From NCBI GenBank assembly GCA_013396915.1, contig VWZL01000011.1, positions 1 to 64,000 of the forward strand: a DNA stretch of 64,000 bases, given 5' to 3'. Position 1 is the first letter of the stretch, and the number at the start of each line of letters is the position of its first letter. The translations under genes and the position numbers were made by a program. The notes beneath the pieces are model-generated. The model was not told the DNA's origin and searched no databases. It saw nothing but the letters and a program-made list of their open reading frames with translations. The DNA is from Stercorarius parasiticus (lineage: Eukaryota > Chordata > Aves > Charadriiformes > Stercorariidae). Of this stretch, positions 12,227 to 26,400 are shown piece after piece.

Positions 12227-12960
12227 GCTGGCATCAAGCTGGGAGGAACTGCAAACGTGCTTGAGGAGAGAATTAAAAGACAAAACAATCTTGAGAAACT
12301 GGAGAAGTTATTAAGAAAAAACCACAATTCACTAAGGAGAAACAATAGACCTTTACGTACAAGTAGGGACAATCAGGTCCAAAAATATAGAACGGGAATT
12401 ATACATCTGGGCAAGCAAACTGCAAAAGCAGGTCTGGAGATGAAGGTGGGTGCAAATCGATCATGACTGAGTAGCATTACACTATGGTAAACAGGCATAA
12501 GGGTATTGTCAATATGTCAAGCAGTCTTTCTGCTCGAGGCATTATTGATAAAACTTCAGTTAGAATACCTTGTTCAGATTTTGGTGCTGCACCCTAAGTA
12601 AGATATGGGCCACTGAGAGAGCCTTGAGAAGACAAGAAGAACCTACACAGACTGAAGAAGCTATAATTTAGGGAGGAGAGCCTGTTGAATACTGTTTCAA
12701 CTATGTAAAAAAACCAGCTGTGTGAGGAAAGGGAAAATCCAGCTATGAAAGTAAAGGGCTTCGTTTGTAGCAAGTGAGCTTTATGGCAGACATCAGTAAA
12801 ACTTTCTGGAATGAAATATTACGAATGCTTGGAAATGTGGAAACAAAAATTTTTATGAACAGCTTTGATTAGCTCCCGTCAGAAATGGCTTATGGAGTGC
12901 TGATCCCACCTTTGCCTAGAAGATGAACCAAATCTGCCCAGAGGTCCTGCCAGCCTCTCA
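12227..12960 (+). mobile_element. Ancient, heavily degraded CR1/L3-like LINE relic
   Basis: Translation from 12236 gives KLGGTANVLEERIKRQ followed by NNLEKLEKLL. This matches the segment that follows the catalytic FADD box in CR1-type reverse transcriptases. Remnants of the 'LGRDNQVQKYRTG' segment follow near 12365-12400, then a block near 12560-12600 resembling the 'EYCVQFW' region. The end at about 12860-12958 resembles the 3' untranslated part of old CR1/L3 elements, which usually read 'aacaggtt..gat', 'tgcct' and 'aggtcctgccagc' in that order. Every frame is broken and an internal section of the C-terminal domain is missing. No octamer tail remains. The copy is much older than the other CR1s in the window. 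Confidence 0.75.
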
Positions 12961-13520
12961 CTCGGGGATTGTGTCCGACAGCCTTACCTTACCAAGCAAC
13001 TTTTTAGTTTTCTTTTCTTCTCTCTTTGCTCCTTAAAAGTGTATTTCTATAGCTGGCATTTTTCTATGCACAAAAATCAACAGTGGAGACTCCTGAGGCT
13101 TTGATTTTCAGAAAACATCATGATGAATTGTCAGCCCCATGAAGTGGTTTATAATTCCAGGGGTTTTTTTCCAGTTAAAATACAGGCTTTTAGGTAGCTT
13201 AAAGATTAAAATAATTAATACCTTAAAAGCTGAAAGAATGGGGGAAAAGAGTGCTTAACTGGATCTCTGCTTTAGCAACCTGCATGATAAATATTTCGCA
13301 ACAGAAAATATTCAGAAAAGTCTTATGAAGTGTTTTGATACAATTATGTACCATCACTATCTGTAGCAATGACGATGCTACAATATACAGAAAGAAATTT
13401 ATAATAAAATAATTAATGAGTCTACCGACTTAAAACACTTCTACATTATCCCTTGTCCCCGTGTTCCTTCACAGAAAGTATCATTATATTTTTGCACTAA
13501 AATTTAAAATGTATCTGTTG

Positions 13521-13545
13521 CTATGCCTGATAAAATCAGGCATAG
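13521..13545. repeat. Perfect 11-bp hairpin with AAA loop
   Basis: The arm 'ctatgcctgat' at 13521-13531 and its exact reverse complement at 13535-13545 are separated by three A. It is the tightest perfect inverted repeat I saw in the window. There is no following T-run and no adjacent gene, so I assign no function. Confidence 0.85.
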
Positions 13546-14349
13546 AATACCTGTTGTATCTTGCATCTCAAAATTTATTGCTATATACATTTTTTACCAC
13601 TTTACACAGATGAGGTGAATCAAACTGGAAGTAGTTGCTCATCAGTTTCACACTAACTCTAACAATCATGATATTTTCTGACTGTACTGAAAAGATGGGA
13701 AAATTTTAAACTAGTTTTATTGCAACTGGAATATTTTCTGAAGAATATGACATACATTTTCAATGGCAATCCTCACTAGCTCGCTTTTAGTTATATGTGA
13801 AACTGTTGATACAACTAATTTAAAATAGAAAATTGAGGAACAGTATGAAAAGGTCTGTGTGAAAATGTATTTATTTGAGACAGTTTGGCCAAGGATGGGT
13901 ATTTACAGGACATTAATTGTAATGTGTCCCTTCTTGGTTGATGAATAGTCTTGCTTGCTAATAGTTTTCTTAATCTATCAGTTCTATCATTTATGAACTT
14001 AAGCAAAAGACATTATAGTAAAAAACCCACCTAATATTTTCTCTGCAGTTGTGTTACTGTATTTCCATTTACTTCATTATTTGACAGAGAGGAGAATGGA
14101 TTAATCTTATACCGTCCCAATCATGCATTCTGCAATAAAATCTCAAGCTGTTTCGTCACTTCTGAATAGAAACACTTTGGAATTTTTTCTCCATAGGAAA
14201 TTTTGGAAGTTTACTCAGAAAAGATTGTTGATATCAGGACTTCTCACTTAATAGAAATTCCATTTTCTTATCTTCTGTCACAAAACATTAATACCTTTAA
14301 AGTGTAGGCAATGTTCTTTATCATATATTCACAAGTTAAAACATGGCCT

Positions 14350-14371
14350 AAAAAAAAAAAAGAAAAGAAAA
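14350..14371. repeat. A-rich tract with AAAAG units
   Basis: A run of A is followed by 'gaaaagaaaag'. It is a simple repeat, and no retroposon body is recognisable upstream. Confidence 0.85.
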
Positions 14372-15408
14372 GTAGCAACATCGCATATGAGTTATTTTTC
14401 AGTCAAAAGATGTTTCTTATTGTAAAAAGCCCTGTACCTTAGGATTCTTGTCTTGTATAGTGAGGTCTTTTCTCTTTTTACCATTTCTTTTCTTAGCTAT
14501 TCTGTATAAATAAAACTATTGCTGTGATAAAGAAAGTGTAAAAAGAACTGAGAAAATGGAAACAATGATAGACAAAGGGTTTGCAAGGGAAAAAGAAAAT
14601 GGTGTAAAAAATCAAGATTCCTGTGAAATTAATTTTTTTCAATTGAGAACCTGCTCTCAAATTTACAGCAGTCTTGGTCCATACTAAATGAGTAAACGTG
14701 ACTTCAGGACATACAGGGGACAATAACCCAGGAATGGAGGTTTAGCTCCAGAGGAGAGAATCCTTTTATCCATTGAAGCAGTGATCAAGATGGTTTTACC
14801 AGTAAGCAGAGGAAGATGAAGCTGCATTAAAATACAGCATCAACAAATGTTCATGAAAGCAGGTATAAAATACGTCTGTGTCAGAAAACTACATCCAATT
14901 TCAAAAGAGTGTTCAGATTACAATTAACAACTAGAACATTATTTTAATTAATTCATGTTAAGCTACTATGTAATTAATATTTCAGTTAAAAAGTCACATT
15001 TTGTCATCCACCCCAAGGACAATTAGTGATGGACTAAAGCTGTAGTAGAGTTTACAATAAACAGGTAGGCTTAGCTCTCTGCTTCAAAGATTTTTATTCA
15101 TTAAACATACATTATTATATAGAGAGGTTTAAGTTACGCGTTTTTCATTTTTTAACAAAAACCATAGCTACTGTTAGAACTTAAGAAAAAGAATAACATT
15201 TTTGATTTATTAAGGTTTATGTGAAAATTTTGTCTATTCTGATTAGAATGACTTTGTATTCAGAAAGTTTTTGAGACATACACTTTTTACTCCTTTTTAA
15301 TGGGGGGAATGGAATTATTTCATGCAAAACCACCAACAGTTATTACAATTTTCTTTGACAATATGATGACGAATTTTTCAAGCAAATTTTAAAAACTGCA
15401 AAAGATAT

Positions 15409-15452
15409 TCAATTTAATCCAATCAATTTAATCCACATTTTCAATTTAATCC
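15409..15452. repeat. Short imperfect triple repeat
   Basis: Three copies of 'tcaatttaatcca' start at about 15409, 15423 and 15440, with spacers of one to four bases. This is a local duplication in AT-rich DNA. Confidence 0.8.
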
Positions 15453-18187
15453 AATAACTGCATTTACTCAGTGCAGAACAAATGTTAGAGGTCCTTCCAC
15501 ATCGTGCAACAGTGTTACAAGGACGTGAGTAGCCAAGGGACTCTCATATGTTCTGTGGCTATCATTTCAATCCATGCACTTCCTTGTTCTTTGTGATCGC
15601 TGTTCTTTTCCTATTGTGGTGTGAAATTTTTGTTCAAATGAAGCTCACTGTATAACTCATTATAAAGAAGAAATTTGTCTCACTCAAAATGTATTCTATC
15701 CTCTTGCTTTCACTTTTCCATTTGCTCCTTGGTGGTTTTCTCTGATGCCTTATTGAGGATGCTGCTGTTAACCAACTCCTGTCTTCACTGCTCCCCTGAG
15801 TGCCGTGTTCCACTGCACACTGGTACTTGAATTCCTTATATACCTACTCTACGAATTATTTTAGCATATGTTTAGTAGTTCCTGAAAAAGGTAAAGTTGA
15901 GGCCTTACTTCCATACCAAATTCTTCTTACCTTCCTCTTCACTTCAGTTAGTCCTTAATATGGAACTGAAGTGTCTCCAGACTACAGGATAGTTATTTTG
16001 AAAGTTAGAGCTAAACCAGGCAAGTTAACTCTGCCATTGTTACAAGTCATTGGAGACTACTATACATTTTTCTTACATGTTCTCACTGGCCAGTTTAGCT
16101 TACTTGTTTAGTAAATGGCACAAATCCAGAAAAAACCCAGGTATGAAAATTAAGCCAACAATGATACTGACAATTTCTAAGAGATTTTGTTCCCTCTCCC
16201 CCCACCCCAACATTTAAAAATTCAATATCTAAGGATATCCTGCTGCAGTACAAAAATATGACAAGTCAAATATTTGTTTCTAGGAATTTCCAGATATAAG
16301 AACGGCTTTAGAAAAACCAGAGCTATATTCTTCAGAAGTCTCTCTAAATGAGCCATTCTTGAGAAATCTCTACTTGTTTAGAAAGACTAAAAAGTGGACA
16401 CACTACTTTGAAGAACTTCTCTTAGAGTCAACAGGGCCAGATTCTTGTGGAGATTTGAAGTGCCATAGAGTAGAGAGCTGCAAGGTGAAAAGCTTATAGA
16501 ATAAGCACAATGTTCAACCATTTAAAGAACAGTGTAGCTAACCACTGGGTTACTGAAAAAATGATATGGACGTTTCCTGTTCCTACTTCAAGTTCTCCGA
16601 AGAAGTCTTTAACAATTTCTTTTGATCAAGTGTTATAACATGGATTTGTGGCTGATGGGAGACAAACATTGATCCCAGGACATTTAATACTGGGTATTCA
16701 AAGGGAAGGATGCTTTCTGGCACTTGGATCATCACCCTTTATCCTGGAAACAAACATTCCTTTGCTGTCGGAATTCTTCAGCCTAGTGTTGTACCCACCA
16801 CAGGAGGCCAGAGACTCTATATACAGCTGCCTCTCAGTGCACAAATAAATGATCTGGGCTTTGTTTATTCTGCTTATGATGATGCTAAAAGAGTTTAGTG
16901 GGTAGACAGTTTAAATTTTTGTTCTGACTTTTGGACCTAATCATTAAACCTAACAAATATATCAAGCAACCTTTTTTTAAAGAGAAGTTTAAGAAAATCA
17001 TTTCAGGAATCAACCCAGCCACAACCTCACAAGACTAATAGATTCTATTTCTATGTACTGATTGAAGTGTGGCTTTGCTCCAAGCTGGAGGACAGACACT
17101 CTCTTAAAAGAAACTGTGTTACCTGATGAGTTTCCTGGATGCAGCTGCTCATTCCTTACTGGTCCCAGAATGCCCCTCAAGAAAACCTGAAATTAGGTGA
17201 GATATTATATTTCAGTCTTTTAGTATCACCTGATTCATTTTTATAGGAGTGGATTAGGGAGAGATTTCACAAGTATTCTGCCATTAATAGAGAGGAGGAG
17301 GTTTTGTTGAGAGACAGAGTGCAAATGGATCAGGAACTGCTGGAACTGCTAAACAAGGTGGTGTCACAGCCTCAGCTCTGTCAGGTGACAGGAAGACAAG
17401 CCTTCTTGCACTCTGAGCAATGAGTCTGTTAGTCGTTCAGAAGGGAGGAGCAACACTTGTGAAAACTATAGGCGTCTAGATAATTAAATGTAATGCAGTG
17501 AAATATGCCAAGATTCTAGCAATAGAGTCCAAATGTAGGTAAACTAATGCATGAGGACCAACTTGAATTCATGAGGCGCAGATTAATTTCAGACTCTATA
17601 ATGAAAGGTTTTGTTTGAATTCAAATTGCCAGTTATATAGAGGCCTGAGTGTTTGCAACTTTTTTCAAAGCAAAAAAGTGTTTAACGAAACTGGAAAGAA
17701 TAATGAAATAAATGTTGAAGCTTTGGCAAGGTTTAGGTACCTTTGTGGAAAATTTTCTTTCTTCTGCCTCCAAGAGCAGCAAATAGTATCTGTGAGGAGG
17801 TACTATGCAGTTTTGCCTGGTTAGTATTCATCAATGTGCATGTGCAAAATAGGAATGTTTCCTCCCTTTCTTTTACAATCGTAAATTTAGAAATTTCCTT
17901 GCACATTTTGTGGCATTCCTTGGAGCAAATTGACACCACTCCTAACATCAATGGGTTTACTGCACATTTTGCTGATATTCAACACAAAAAATTGTATTAA
18001 TTCTGAACTACATTGCTAATTTGGAAACTGACCACAGGTACCTCATTAAGTGCATCTTTAAGGAAAAATAAGTTTTGGGTTACACGACTGCAGATATTCA
18101 TTACAAATTTTCAGTTTGATTGGTCTCATATATCAATAGTGGATAATGGCACTACTACATCGAAATATCTGTACTGTAAGCACGGAC

Positions 18188-18204
18188 AAAATAAATAAAT
18201 AAAT
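18188..18204. repeat. (AAAT)n short tandem repeat
   Basis: About four tetranucleotide units lie in a row. Confidence 0.85.
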
Positions 18205-18804
18205 ACCTTAATTCTTCCTATGACTTTCCTGTGGTAGTGGACATATATTAAAATCACCCTTTGAAACTTTCTGTTTTCACTTTGTACAGTGACATATGCA
18301 CAAACACTTCTGTCAGCACAGCTAGTAATAATGCATAATTAAAATCAAATCCTCTGGGCTTTGTATATAACTCCGTTGTTCATGCTTTTTTCTCTCTTCA
18401 GTTCCAGTGTCATATAATATCCACTCTCCCCCAACACTACCCTTGACCTATGAACCCTGATATAATGAGTCCTTCATGTGGCTATTCTCTTTCCAGAAAA
18501 TTTCTGATTCACAAATGAAAAGAGTTTTTATGGTCACAATTTTGAAAATCAACTTTCTAGTGGAATGTACTTAATTTATACTGCTTGTTTCTTTTGTAAT
18601 TTTTCTGATTAGATGTTAGCATTGTGTTTGGCGAATGCTTGTGCTTGTGAAACACAGGTTCACTCAAGCTCTCAGCCTAGAACACTGTAGTTACTTGCTC
18701 TTATCATGACCAAATGCTATTTGGATAGATGTTCCCATTATACCTCAGAGATGTAAAGAAAGACTTTTAAAGGATTAAAGGATCATATATGATTTGACCA
18801 GTGT

Positions 18805-20474
18805 ATGGAAGCCCAGCGTGGTACGTTAGCACATCCATGTGCTCTAACTGACAATTCAGTATTTCTTCAATCAAATGTCATTACTTCCTTGATTTATTCT
18901 GACCTTTTGCCTCATTTTTTTTCCAATCCTTTCAGTTGTACCTATGCAGGTCCTGGCATGCGAAGCGCTCCCAGCCCAGATTTTTTTTCTTGCGGTGTGC
19001 TAGTTGCCTTCTCTGACAACTGCCACATCCAATTAAGCTGTCTAAAGAGATGTGTTCTCCCAGTTGTGCCATCCAGGATGGGGCCGATTTTGTTTTCCTC
19101 AGTAATAGCTCTTCTGTCCCTGAGCACTGTCAGTATGGACTTGGGAATCTGTAAGCCCTTTGCGGTTCCTCTTCTGTATGTTCCAGCTATGTTCTGACTT
19201 CAGTCTTGGGGCAAGACTGAGCAGTGCACCAGTCCCACTTCTCCCCTTCCCAGCAAACTTCTTCAGTGGACATGTTTCTATGGAGATTAAATCTGGCATG
19301 AGGGACAGCTGTTTTTTTCTAAAAAGGACTATATTTAGAACAGAAAAGGATGGGGATCCTGGTTCTTGCAGCCCAGCAGGTAAGGAGAAGTTCTGTAGCA
19401 CTTAACATATTTGTGAATAGCAGTTCGTCATAATTATGAAGTATTTATTTGGAATTAATGAATGCTTTACCTGATCTCTTACTTTGCATCCACCTCTGCA
19501 AAGGTCTGATTTCTTCCTGAATAATGCCAGTGGCAACATTTACACCAAAACAGGTAATGCAAATAAACTTCTCTCTGATGTGAATTGTTTTATAGTTGCA
19601 TTGTTCTGATACTGCTTGGCTCCAGAGATCTTTCTGCAGAAACTTCTCAGAACTTTGCAATTTTCTCATCAGTCCAAGCCAAAGTTATACAACAGAGCCA
19701 TATAAATTTGGGCTTTGAACCCTCGGTCCCAGGCAGCTTAACCTCTGTGGAGGAGGAAAAGTTACAGGGAGAAGGGGTTACAGATGCTTCTAGCCTCTTA
19801 CATAACAAAATAAGATCTATGATTTTGGAATCAAAACCCACTAAAGAAGGCTCCATCTTGGTCAGTGAAATAATAAATTGAAAGCATGGTGAATAAGATA
19901 TGCTTGTCTGTCTTAGATTCTCCTTTTCCTGGGGAAAGCCTTGGTCTATTAGGACTAAGAATAGTCTCTTAGTTATTTTATGTATTTTACAATGAAGGAG
20001 TGAAGTTGTTTGGAATGTCACTTATCTGAAATGTGATAGACTGATACCCAGGAAGTACTGTGGAAGTCAACCTGTATTCTTACAGCAGTGAAGATCTCCT
20101 ATGTAACTACCCACATAAAAGCAAATATTCCTCATGCTTCTTGTTTGGCTCTGCAATCAAATGATTTGACGGTTTTCTGGAGGAAGATTAAAACCCAAGT
20201 TACTGACTCCTGCTGTCTGCCTGCCCCTCCAACAGAGGTTGCAGGGACTTCTGATCCTCCTGTATGCCATTTCCTTTCAGCCTGGTTCACAACTGGATTA
20301 AACACCACTCACAGCAGTGGGCAGGGGAAGCTGGTCTCTGTCAGAGGTGCTGGGGTGGCAAGAGTTCCACCATTCAATTTTAAATTGCCTGCGCAAATAT
20401 CTCTGATTCAAATTCTTTATTCCATACCCCTCCAACCTCTTTTGCCTCAGAGAATTGACGTGATAGGCTTCTGA
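18805..20474. other. Segment with clustered open frames, no recognised gene
   Basis: Several frames above 98 codons fall close together: 18805-19197 (+), 19099-19401 (-), 19585-19881 (+), 19647-20021 (-) and 20088-20474 (+). They overlap on opposite strands and differ in frame. None shows a domain, signal peptide or family resemblance that I recognise. The frame at 18805 is rich in S, C and hydrophobic residues without a clear membrane pattern. A locally higher GC content with fewer stop codons explains the cluster as well as a gene would. It could hold exons of a non-coding or unknown transcript. Confidence 0.15.
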
Positions 20475-20480
20475 AAGCCA

Positions 20481-23400
20481 TTCATTAATGACTGAAAAGT
20501 CTCTAGAGGCCAGAAGTTGAAAAGCTGAATTTTTATGTGTACAGTGAAGAAGTAAGGGTAAATAATAGGCATTTTTAGAGGCTACTGTATATTTATCATT
20601 GGATTTTATTCACTTTGGAAAGGAAATATCTTTCTTCTAAGTACATAAAAAATTATACTAGGGAAATATTAGTTGTTATTCTTTCTGAACTTTGAGGCAT
20701 GGTTTCTCTTTTTGTCTGAAAAACATTCTTCAGTTCCTTGCAAAATATTTTTCAAACATCAAAAGATTTTTATTAAACAAAAATAGCAAGTGTTTGAATG
20801 AGGAAGAGGAACAGAGGGATGTAATATGTAGCACAGCACAGATCTCATTTTCTGAATGTTGGCAAAACATTCCTACTCTGTGTGTGTGTGTGCGTGTGCA
20901 GGCACGCGCATAAACCATTTGCTCAGGTGAAAAGCTTACATTAGCAGCAGTTGTGCCGACTCGCGTAGCCAGGAAAATCAGAGGCTGACACAAAATGGCA
21001 AATATATTGCAGCATAAAAGGTCACTTCAAAAAATTCTGACAGTCTGGAACATTAGAAGGTCAAAAATCAACAGCACATTGTCCTGTTTGGTTAGACTGT
21101 ACTACTGCACTCTCTCTGTGGACTCTTATTATCTAAAATAATTGCATGCTCTTTTGAAATCAGACAGCCATTCAAAGACCGTATTTCCCATTTTAGTAAG
21201 AAATGAATCAAGTGTAGTGAACAGCTTATTTTATTCCAGCAGTCCTTTTAACATGCAAATAGTAGAGTCTTTCAATGAACACAGTTCTGTTTATTCCATT
21301 AAAGATAATGGAGGAAAAATTGATAACTGTCCAGTTTAGGAACTGTGTACCTAAAGCTTGCCTGTATTTTCACCTGTGTGATAGCAAAAGATCTAATAAA
21401 ATAATTTTTTTCTAACTTTCCTCGTATTTCTTCCCTGTGTCTAAAACAGTAACAGAATCTCTGCTGATTACTGATTAATCGATCTTCCTATCCTATCATT
21501 TATGACTTTCAGACACACAAAACTGTGCTTTTTTCCCTAATGCTCTTGTTTTGGAAAGCCTTAGAATATTTTATGGGAACAGGCACTTAAGGACAGACTG
21601 GGAAGTCTTGTGGACCAGTACTGAAAGAGAAGATGGTATACAATATCTTTCCCCAGCTCACCCCAATACTTTATAAACAAAGTAAAAACTCTTCTACAAA
21701 ACCTAGATTCCTAGAAAACACTTTCACTTTGAGAGTAAAATCTCAATTTCAAAAGCTGCTCCTGACAACTCTTTAAAGTAAGGATTTCTTGGAATCTGTT
21801 TTCTCTTCCTTGCATTACAAGCCTATCCCTATTTCACAATACACAGACTCTGCACCTCACAGACACCTCTATAAATGCACCCTGCTGTCTCCACAAAGAC
21901 CCTGTGAGATCCACATTCAGAATGATTTCAGTGTCAAAGAACCCACAAGTCGTGATTTTGTCCAAGCCTTAAAACAGGTTTTATCAGCACCATGACATCA
22001 CACAGTACATGGAATTATATTAATAAGGATTGTTGAAAGCTTTGCCATGAGTTTAACTGTTTTTCTTAACATTTGAGGAATACGTGCATCTGGAATAGAG
22101 TTGCAAAAGATATCAAGAATAAATGGAGAAAGAGTATTTTCTGGAAAAGGTACATGAATGTTACTTCAAATATTTAAAAGCAATATGTTTTGAACTTGTG
22201 TGAATTTGTGAACAGTTTTCCTTCAGAGGGCATATCATAACAGAACATTAGTCAGCTCTGAAGAGGTTTATGAAGATATCTTAAAGTAACTTATATATAT
22301 AAAGTATAATAGCTGCAGCATTTTTCAGTTATTGTGAGTTACATTTTGGATTCAGAGATCGGACGTAGTTCAGTGCATTTCATCAGTTAATGTCATTTTT
22401 ATTAGACCTAAAGAGAAAATATTTGACTTCTTTATTACAAGCAGGACTGCTTAGAAAACAGAAATATATTCTTAAGCTATAAAACCAATGAGACCTTTAA
22501 AGATGTTTGGCTGTGGAAACTTTGATACAATCACTGCGATTCAGAAAATCTCACCTTGATTCTCTGCTACTAAGCCATCTTACTTGAGAGCTAACCAGAA
22601 AAAGATTTTTTAAAAATTTGGTGGAATTTAGAAAACAACAACCTTTTAATGTAATTTTCGTTATTGACATTCCCGTCCTAAAAAATGGAATCTAGATTTA
22701 TAGAAAATTAAAAGTAGAGGAGAAACGTCTGCTTGACTAGTAGGCCAGGTATGGTAACTGACGATTTTATATTCTACTCCTAATCTGTAACCACGCCATC
22801 TAAAAAGTCATGAATTGTCTGAATCGTCTTCCAAACCTCCCAGTGTTTGTTTTTGTCTTAAAAGACTGGGATGCAGTCACTGGGTCTAACATTATACTTG
22901 ATGTGGCGGTAGAAAGTTTTCTCAGGTCATTTTTTTGAATGAAGCTTTGAATACAATAAACAGATTCCTGGTTTTATAAAAGGAGATTTTATTCTTGCAG
23001 AATAAGTCAGAGTTCTCATCTGTTTTGCTTTGTGATTTGTTCATTCTCAGAATTAATTAAAACATTGAAATAAGTAAATCCTAGGTCTTCTCTTGAGGCT
23101 TTCTCTTTTTGGCATTTGAATCACTAACCTCTTGGTTGCTACAGACTTAAAATAACACCCAAACCTTTTATTTCTGAAGAGAAAGTTTATGCAGAAAACT
23201 AATTCTAACCTTCTATTCTGATTCCTGTGACAATAGTCCCGTGTCTATGCAAGCAGAACTGTCTGCCAGGAAATTTATCAGATGTCAAGAGTCAAAGTAT
23301 AAATATTGGTGAATGTGAGTTTTCTGTAGACAAGAGACCTCAGAATAATTTTGTGACCTTTCAATTAAGTCATGCATAATATGTTTGTTTGCTCTTATCC

Positions 23401-26400
23401 TGTTTCTTTTTTGGCTTCTGTGTGTAAGCCAAAAACTCGGAATGCATCTAGCCGATTAGAAGATAATACGAAGCATAAAGTAAAAATTAGTTTTATGCTA
23501 GAACTAAAAATTACCATAACTTGTGACTGTGGATTATATCTACATACAGGCTCTCACCTGTTTGAATATATTAGCTAGCATCTACTAGGCATTTTTAAAG
23601 GCTTTTGCTCTTTGCTGCTGATGGGAAAAGGCCTGTCATGTTCTTTTGTTAAAAGTAATGATAGGCTTGTTCTCTGCTAAGAGGTATACAAAAAATATGT
23701 ACAGTAATAAAAAAAAAATCCCTTAGGTAGTAATCCGTAACATTCTCTAATATTACCATTTCCCATAAATAAAGACCATAATAAATTGGACATCAGAGGT
23801 AGGATACGTTGTACTTAACTTTAAAGGTCTACAACGCAAAGTTTTATAACCAAGCTGAGATTTTTTCACTGTTGGTGGAGAGGACTAAGCATTTTTGAAG
23901 AGTGATTCATTGCACCTCTTTTAGACATATACCTTAGGGTAAGAGTCGTTGTGCCCTGAAAGTGGCTATTTGTCTCTAGCTATGAAGAGAGTGTAGGATG
24001 ACTCTTTCAGTGTAGATGATTACCAGCAATAGGTGTCTGCATTTCTCAGATGAATCCCATATATGACTGTATGGGATCCCACCCATCCATTTGCTGAAAG
24101 ACTTTGGCTAAGGTCAGAGTGCACAGTGCTTTCGCATGTATAAGACTGTATACAGGTGGCTGTAATTTACTACCAAGAAACTAACTATGCACTTCAGAAT
24201 ATTTTAATCTCTGACTACACAAATGTCAAGCAGTAAGGCACTGGAGCTGGATTGCGTCCAGATGTTTTCTTAAGCCTGGTCCCCCCACACATTTCCTGCT
24301 GGAGGATGGATGTAGCAGCAGCCCACATCACTAAGCAGCCAGATGAAATTTGGTTACCTACAATTCAAATTACCTTAACAATACAATTATAGGGAAAGAG
24401 GGGGTAACCCTCACCTAAAAAACCAGGTTTTGTCCTGGCTGAGAGTCCTCCACACCCAGTTCTTCTCTGAATGTCATCTCAGGCTGGAGCCTTAATGTTG
24501 GTTGTATCCACATGGTATGCAAGCAAGCAAAGTATTTACCATGCAGTACATACATCTGTCATCGCAATGATGATGTTTTCAATCTACTTGGCTTAGAGTC
24601 AAAAGAAGTGGCAAGACCCTTCCAATTTTCATCCCTTTAACTGCTGTTATTCTTGCGTTGCCTGCAGCCTTTAGAAACTACTTATTTCAAAGCATCTTCT
24701 TAACAGTCCTTTAAATAGCTTTAAGATAGATTCAATTTTTCTTCACATCTTCACATACTGCCCATATGACAATGAAACTATAACTTAGCTCAGGTCACTT
24801 CAGTAAAAAAATAACTTTTTGTATGCAAAATGTGTAATCTCTTTTTCACCTCAGTTGGTTTTCAGTTATTACTGCTCATCAGTATTTTAAAATGCTAATC
24901 GTTATGCACTTTTATTCTTCTGTTAGTCAGAAAAGTCTGAACAAATTTTCTGAACCTTTTTTTCCAAAAAATGCACCACTAGTCTGAAGCAAAGTTTAGG
25001 AAGTTTCAGACCCAAAGTTAATTTCATAAGCTTAATAGAATAAAAACCCAAAAGTTATAATGAATATTTTAACTATATTGTTAGTGCTCAGGGAAAACAC
25101 TAATAAAAATGCAGAATACATGCACATTACTTTACTTTTCACCTTCCTTGTCAGAGAAATAACTGACAAGTTATTTTTTACATGTTTTTACATGTCAGAA
25201 AAAGGTATTTGAGAAGCACCATATCATGGGAGCTCAATGAATGACGCTTATTGACCATTTGTCACACAGAGATCTACTGGGGAATACCTGTTGTTTTAAG
25301 TGCTACAATTCAAAACAAATCTCTGTATGCTACTAAACGTGTGTTAACTTTCTCCAGTGGAAAGAATTTGCCTATAAACATGAAAAATTCCTGTTGACTT
25401 CAGTGAGAGTTGGGCAAACATGCAGGATTTAGTCTTTTTGCTTATTTTAGAAAAGAGGCGTAAAGCAAATCACAGAAATGATTTTCCAATGCTAACAATT
25501 TAAAGGTACTTTCTATTTAACCATGGGGTTCTCCCAAGGCTACATTGCCATCTTTACCTTCAAATTAATCTCTTCCAAACCGTATGCTTTCTGAATGCCC
25601 GTCTTCCCACTGTGCTTGATACATTGCAGTGTGTCTGTTATCTTAAGATTAGAGGGACATTTTCCACATTCCCTATAGGATTTCTACTTAGCAATGCTTT
25701 TTTTCTGGAAGCAGTTATTTATTCACTTGGTATTAGAAAAATGTATAACATGTTTTTCCCTTGTGAGGTTGGAATAAGAGTTCCTGGCAGACTCAGCACT
25801 CTTTACATAAAGAAGTGCCAAGTCTCCCTTGTGCAGGGTCGGGGAGGTGTTTAAATACTCAGTTAATTTAATATCTTTATTGTCATATAAAAATGCACGC
25901 CGAGGTACTCCAGCATAACCAAGTTAAGTAAAACTGGGAGGTTGTTGGCTACAAGAACAGCAAATGAACTGCGTTCAGCTGTAACTTTTCTTTCACGTTA
26001 GTGGGAGGATGACTGAAGCTGTCTGATCTTGCCTCAGCTTCTAAGCATTTCATTGTAGCATCAAGTTTCATTCCATGATGCTAGGAAAAGAAGTCTTAGT
26101 TTTTAAATGTTTTTGTTTAACTAGGCCCAGAGCACATTAAGCTCGATCATTCACCCAAGGTTTTCAGGTTTGCAAGGTAGGCCAGAAAAATTGATGTAAC
26201 ACAGAAGAGAACCAAGCAGATATCTATGCCACAGAGATCTCTTGTTTGTTCTAGAAGTTTTTTCACTGAAGCGCATGTGCAGAGCAATGAGACAAACAGT
26301 GCAATTTCAGGTATCTTTTATACACTGGGATCAGTGGATCCACAGCCACATCATCCCAGAGTTCCAAATGAACTAGCACAGACCCAGCAAAAAGTAGTTT

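Larger units (their letters stand above)
12961..18804. other. Unassigned AT-rich DNA
   Basis: No gene, RNA or transposon is recognised. It includes an A12 run with AAAAG units (14350-14371), a hairpin (13521-13545), a short triple repeat (15409-15452) and an (AAAT)n tract (18188-18204). Open frames such as 16648-16848 and 17615-17824 have no recognisable product. Confidence 0.5.

Noticed and set aside
16648..16898. Two overlapping frames that looked like a possible exon, with a TATA-like string
   Set aside because: No matching family, no paired splice sites and no conserved motif; the TATA-like string is expected by chance in AT-rich DNA.
19700..19745. tRNA T-arm-like string on the minus strand ('agggttcaaagccc')
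   Set aside because: No acceptor stem, D-arm or anticodon arm can be assembled around it.
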